This document shows, piece by piece, positions 62,512-64,000 of a DNA stretch of 64,000 bases. Both the position numbers and the translations under genes were made by a program. The notes under the pieces were generated by a model, which was not told the origin of the DNA, did not search any database, and saw nothing but the letters and a program-made list of their open reading frames with translations. Numbering within the stretch: position 1 is the first letter of the stretch; each line of letters starts with the position of its first letter. The stretch lies in contig NZ_BTTW01000001.1 of the NCBI RefSeq assembly GCF_036245865.1, positions 1,798,001 to 1,862,000 on the forward strand, read 5' to 3'. The stretch is from Corallococcus caeni. GTDB lineage: Bacteria; Myxococcota; Myxococcia; Myxococcales; Myxococcaceae.

Positions 62512-64000
62512 GCCGCCACCAGCGTGACCGTTCCGGTGGAACCGTCTACTCGGACCCTCGCTCCGTCAGGAATGCGCGTGGTCGCGTTCGCCACGCCCAC
62601 CACCGTGGGGATGCCGAACTTCCGGCCCGCGATGGCCGTGTGCGACAGCATGCTGCCGCGCTCCACGACGATGCCTCCTGACGCCAGCATCAGGAAGAGC
62701 CAGCCCGGGTCCGTCTCCTTGGCGATGAGGATGTCGTCCTTGCCCAGCGAGCCCACCGCTCCCGGGTCCAGCACGACGCGCGCGTTGCCCTCCACGATTC
62801 CTGCGCTCGAACCGATTCCCTTGAACAACGAGGCATCATCGCTGGCGGCCTCCACGGCCCTCGGGATGCCATCCGCCACGCTGCCCACCGTGGTGAAGTC
62901 TCGCGGCGGCTGACGGTCCTGGTTGTCCTGCTGTTCCCTCCGCCGCAGCCTCGCGAGCTCGCCCAGGTTCCTCGTGACGCTCCGGCCCTCGAAGTGGTCC
63001 AGGACTTCGCGCATCGTGAGGTAGTGCACGTCCAGCGGCGCATCCAGCACGCCCCGCTCCGCCATCCGCTTCCCGAGCGCCGCGAACACCTGCTTGCTGA
63101 AGCCGAAGAGCTGGCCTCGCCAGAACCGGCTGTCCTCCCGCAGGCCAATCACCGTCCGTAGCCGCTCCAGGAGCTGCTGGATCGCCAGCTTCCTCAAGGG
63201 ATGCCCCTGGAGGAGCGTAGCCAGCTGCGCCTCCGCCTCCATGCGCCTTGCCTTGTCCGATGTCCTCAGCTCCTCGCGCGTGACGGACGTGCGCGCGTAG
63301 GACTGGACGACTCGCACCAGGTCCCATGGCGTGTCCCGCAGGTTCGGGCGCTCCACGTTCAGCTCCTGGACTCCCCGGTCTCCGTATTCGCTCAGGTGTT
63401 CGCGGAACGCTCGGGCGAACGCGGGCGGCACTTCCCCGGCGTTGATGCTTCGCCAGAGGGCTTCCGCCTCCCCTTCGTCGAAGCGCTTCGCCAGCGCCGG
63501 ATCCGCGCGCACCCTCTCCGCGAGCGCTACCGCGGAGAGCAGCGCGTGCGTGCCCGCGTCAGGCTTCGCCCCGCACAGCAGGCCCACCAGCAGCGCGCTG
63601 GGGTCCTCTCCGGTCCACTTGAGCAGCAGCCTGCGCGCGAGCCCGAAGCACGTGTTGATGTACCAGTGATTGATGAGCGTCAGCCCCCACCAGTTCCCCA
63701 CCTCCGTCCAGACACGCCGGAAGTGGTGGATGAGGACCAGCGGGTCTTCCCTCTCCACGGGCAGCGCGCGGAGCCCCGCGAGCGTTTGCTTCCACCACGT
63801 CTCGAACGCTTCGAAGTCCCGATGGAACGTCGCGGTGACGGTCAGCGCTCCCAGCGCCGAACGGCCCAGCGCGTAGGCGTAGCTCGCGGTGCTGGGGAAG
63901 CTCTCACGGTGGCCCGGGAGTCGGATGACCAGCGACGCATCCCGCTGGAGCACGTCCTCCAGGTCCCGCATGGAGGTGGCCGCGATGAACGGGTTGATGC
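62508..64000 (-). CDS. PEP-synthase-like swivelling-histidine phosphotransferase, 5' end outside window
   Basis: The frame is open to the window edge, so at least 497 residues are visible and the N-terminal ATP-grasp domain must lie beyond. The C-terminal 100 residues are the mobile phosphohistidine domain of PEP synthase, pyruvate phosphate dikinase and rifampin phosphotransferase: GSSAGIVEGNARVVLDPG, ILIAKETDPGWLFLMLASGG and the catalytic His in ERGSMLSHTAIAGRKFGIP. The middle 300 residues are helical, as in the acceptor-binding region of rifampin phosphotransferase. It lacks the PEP-binding barrel of PEP synthase, so the acceptor is likely a small alcohol or phenol. Coupled by ATGA to the UbiA gene. 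Confidence 0.8.
   Translation of the reverse strand, partial: INPFIAATSMRDLEDVLQRDASLVIRLPGHRESFPSTASYAYALGRSALGALTVTATFHRDFEAFETWWKQTLAGLRALPVEREDPLVLIHHFRRVWTEVGNWWGLTLINHWYINTCFGLARRLLLKWTGEDPSALLVGLLCGAKPDAGTHALLSAVALAERVRADPALAKRFDEGEAEALWRSINAGEVPPAFARAFREHLSEYGDRGVQELNVERPNLRDTPWDLVRVVQSYARTSVTREELRTSDKARRMEAEAQLATLLQGHPLRKLAIQQLLERLRTVIGLREDSRFWRGQLFGFSKQVFAALGKRMAERGVLDAPLDVHYLTMREVLDHFEGRSVTRNLGELARLRRREQQDNQDRQPPRDFTTVGSVADGIPRAVEAASDDASLFKGIGSSAGIVEGNARVVLDPGAVGSLGKDDILIAKETDPGWLFLMLASGGIVVERGSMLSHTAIAGRKFGIPTVVGVANATTRIPDGARVRVDGSTGTVTLVAA

Overview
The window is a very GC-rich bacterial chromosome segment, about 70% GC by eye. It has strong third-position GC, so every gene carries long spurious open frames on the opposite strand. 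Gene content, small Cys-rich lipoproteins, proline-rich secreted proteins and a DUF3943 protein point to a myxobacterium of the Myxococcaceae (Corallococcus/Myxococcus type). That assignment is inferred from gene style, not from a marker gene. Most of the window is ordinary housekeeping chromosome in short operons with ATGA/GTGA stop-start overlaps.

Layout. 1-6.0 kb (minus): a gene cut by the left edge, a FadL-like outer-membrane protein, a SulP anion transporter, a BASS-type transporter and a collapsed HAD phosphatase remnant, then an unknown gene. 6.3-17.1 kb: AsmA-like protein, single-domain response regulator, SDR, pyrF, a class A PBP, an RluA-family pseudouridine synthase, a pentapeptide-repeat protein and a DUF3943 protein. 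17.1-22.7 kb: MOSC protein, MBL nuclease-like protein, EamA transporter, Ca2+/H+ antiporter, a fusion of an S24/S26-like domain with a GNAT domain, and a Coa1-family protein. 22.7-27.8 kb: etfAB, an acyl-CoA dehydrogenase, a transaldolase-like aldolase and arabinose-5-phosphate isomerase.

27.8-36.6 kb is one long minus-strand operon: TPR protein, folK, a FAH-family hydrolase, dapB, dapA, lysA, an LptM-like lipoprotein and an outer-membrane beta-barrel, with mutM upstream. It makes diaminopimelate/lysine and a folate intermediate. 36.7-48.4 kb: M48 lipoprotein, YihY protein, an MTAP-like phosphorylase, a proline-rich secreted protein, an ATP-grasp/EamA/queG/cobalamin-adenosyltransferase operon, thyA-folA, a Cys-rich lipoprotein and a cytochrome c-FTR1 iron permease fusion. 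48.5-58.1 kb: Nudix-MBL fusion, HD-domain hydrolase, a D-Ala-D-Ala ligase-like ATP-grasp gene overlapping a GNAT gene, a transglutaminase, a YyaL-type thioredoxin-domain protein and a GT39-like glycosyltransferase.

The right end (58.1-64 kb) has an accessory character. It is less GC-rich between genes and holds a second Cys-rich lipoprotein, a secreted GH43 glycosidase with a clear sigma70 promoter/operator, two decayed IS630-type transposase fragments bracketing a small secreted protein, and finally a translationally coupled pair: a UbiA-type membrane prenyltransferase and a PEP-synthase-like swivelling-histidine phosphotransferase that runs off the window. That pair is the best candidate for an undescribed pathway. 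I saw no tRNA, rRNA, CRISPR array or phage.
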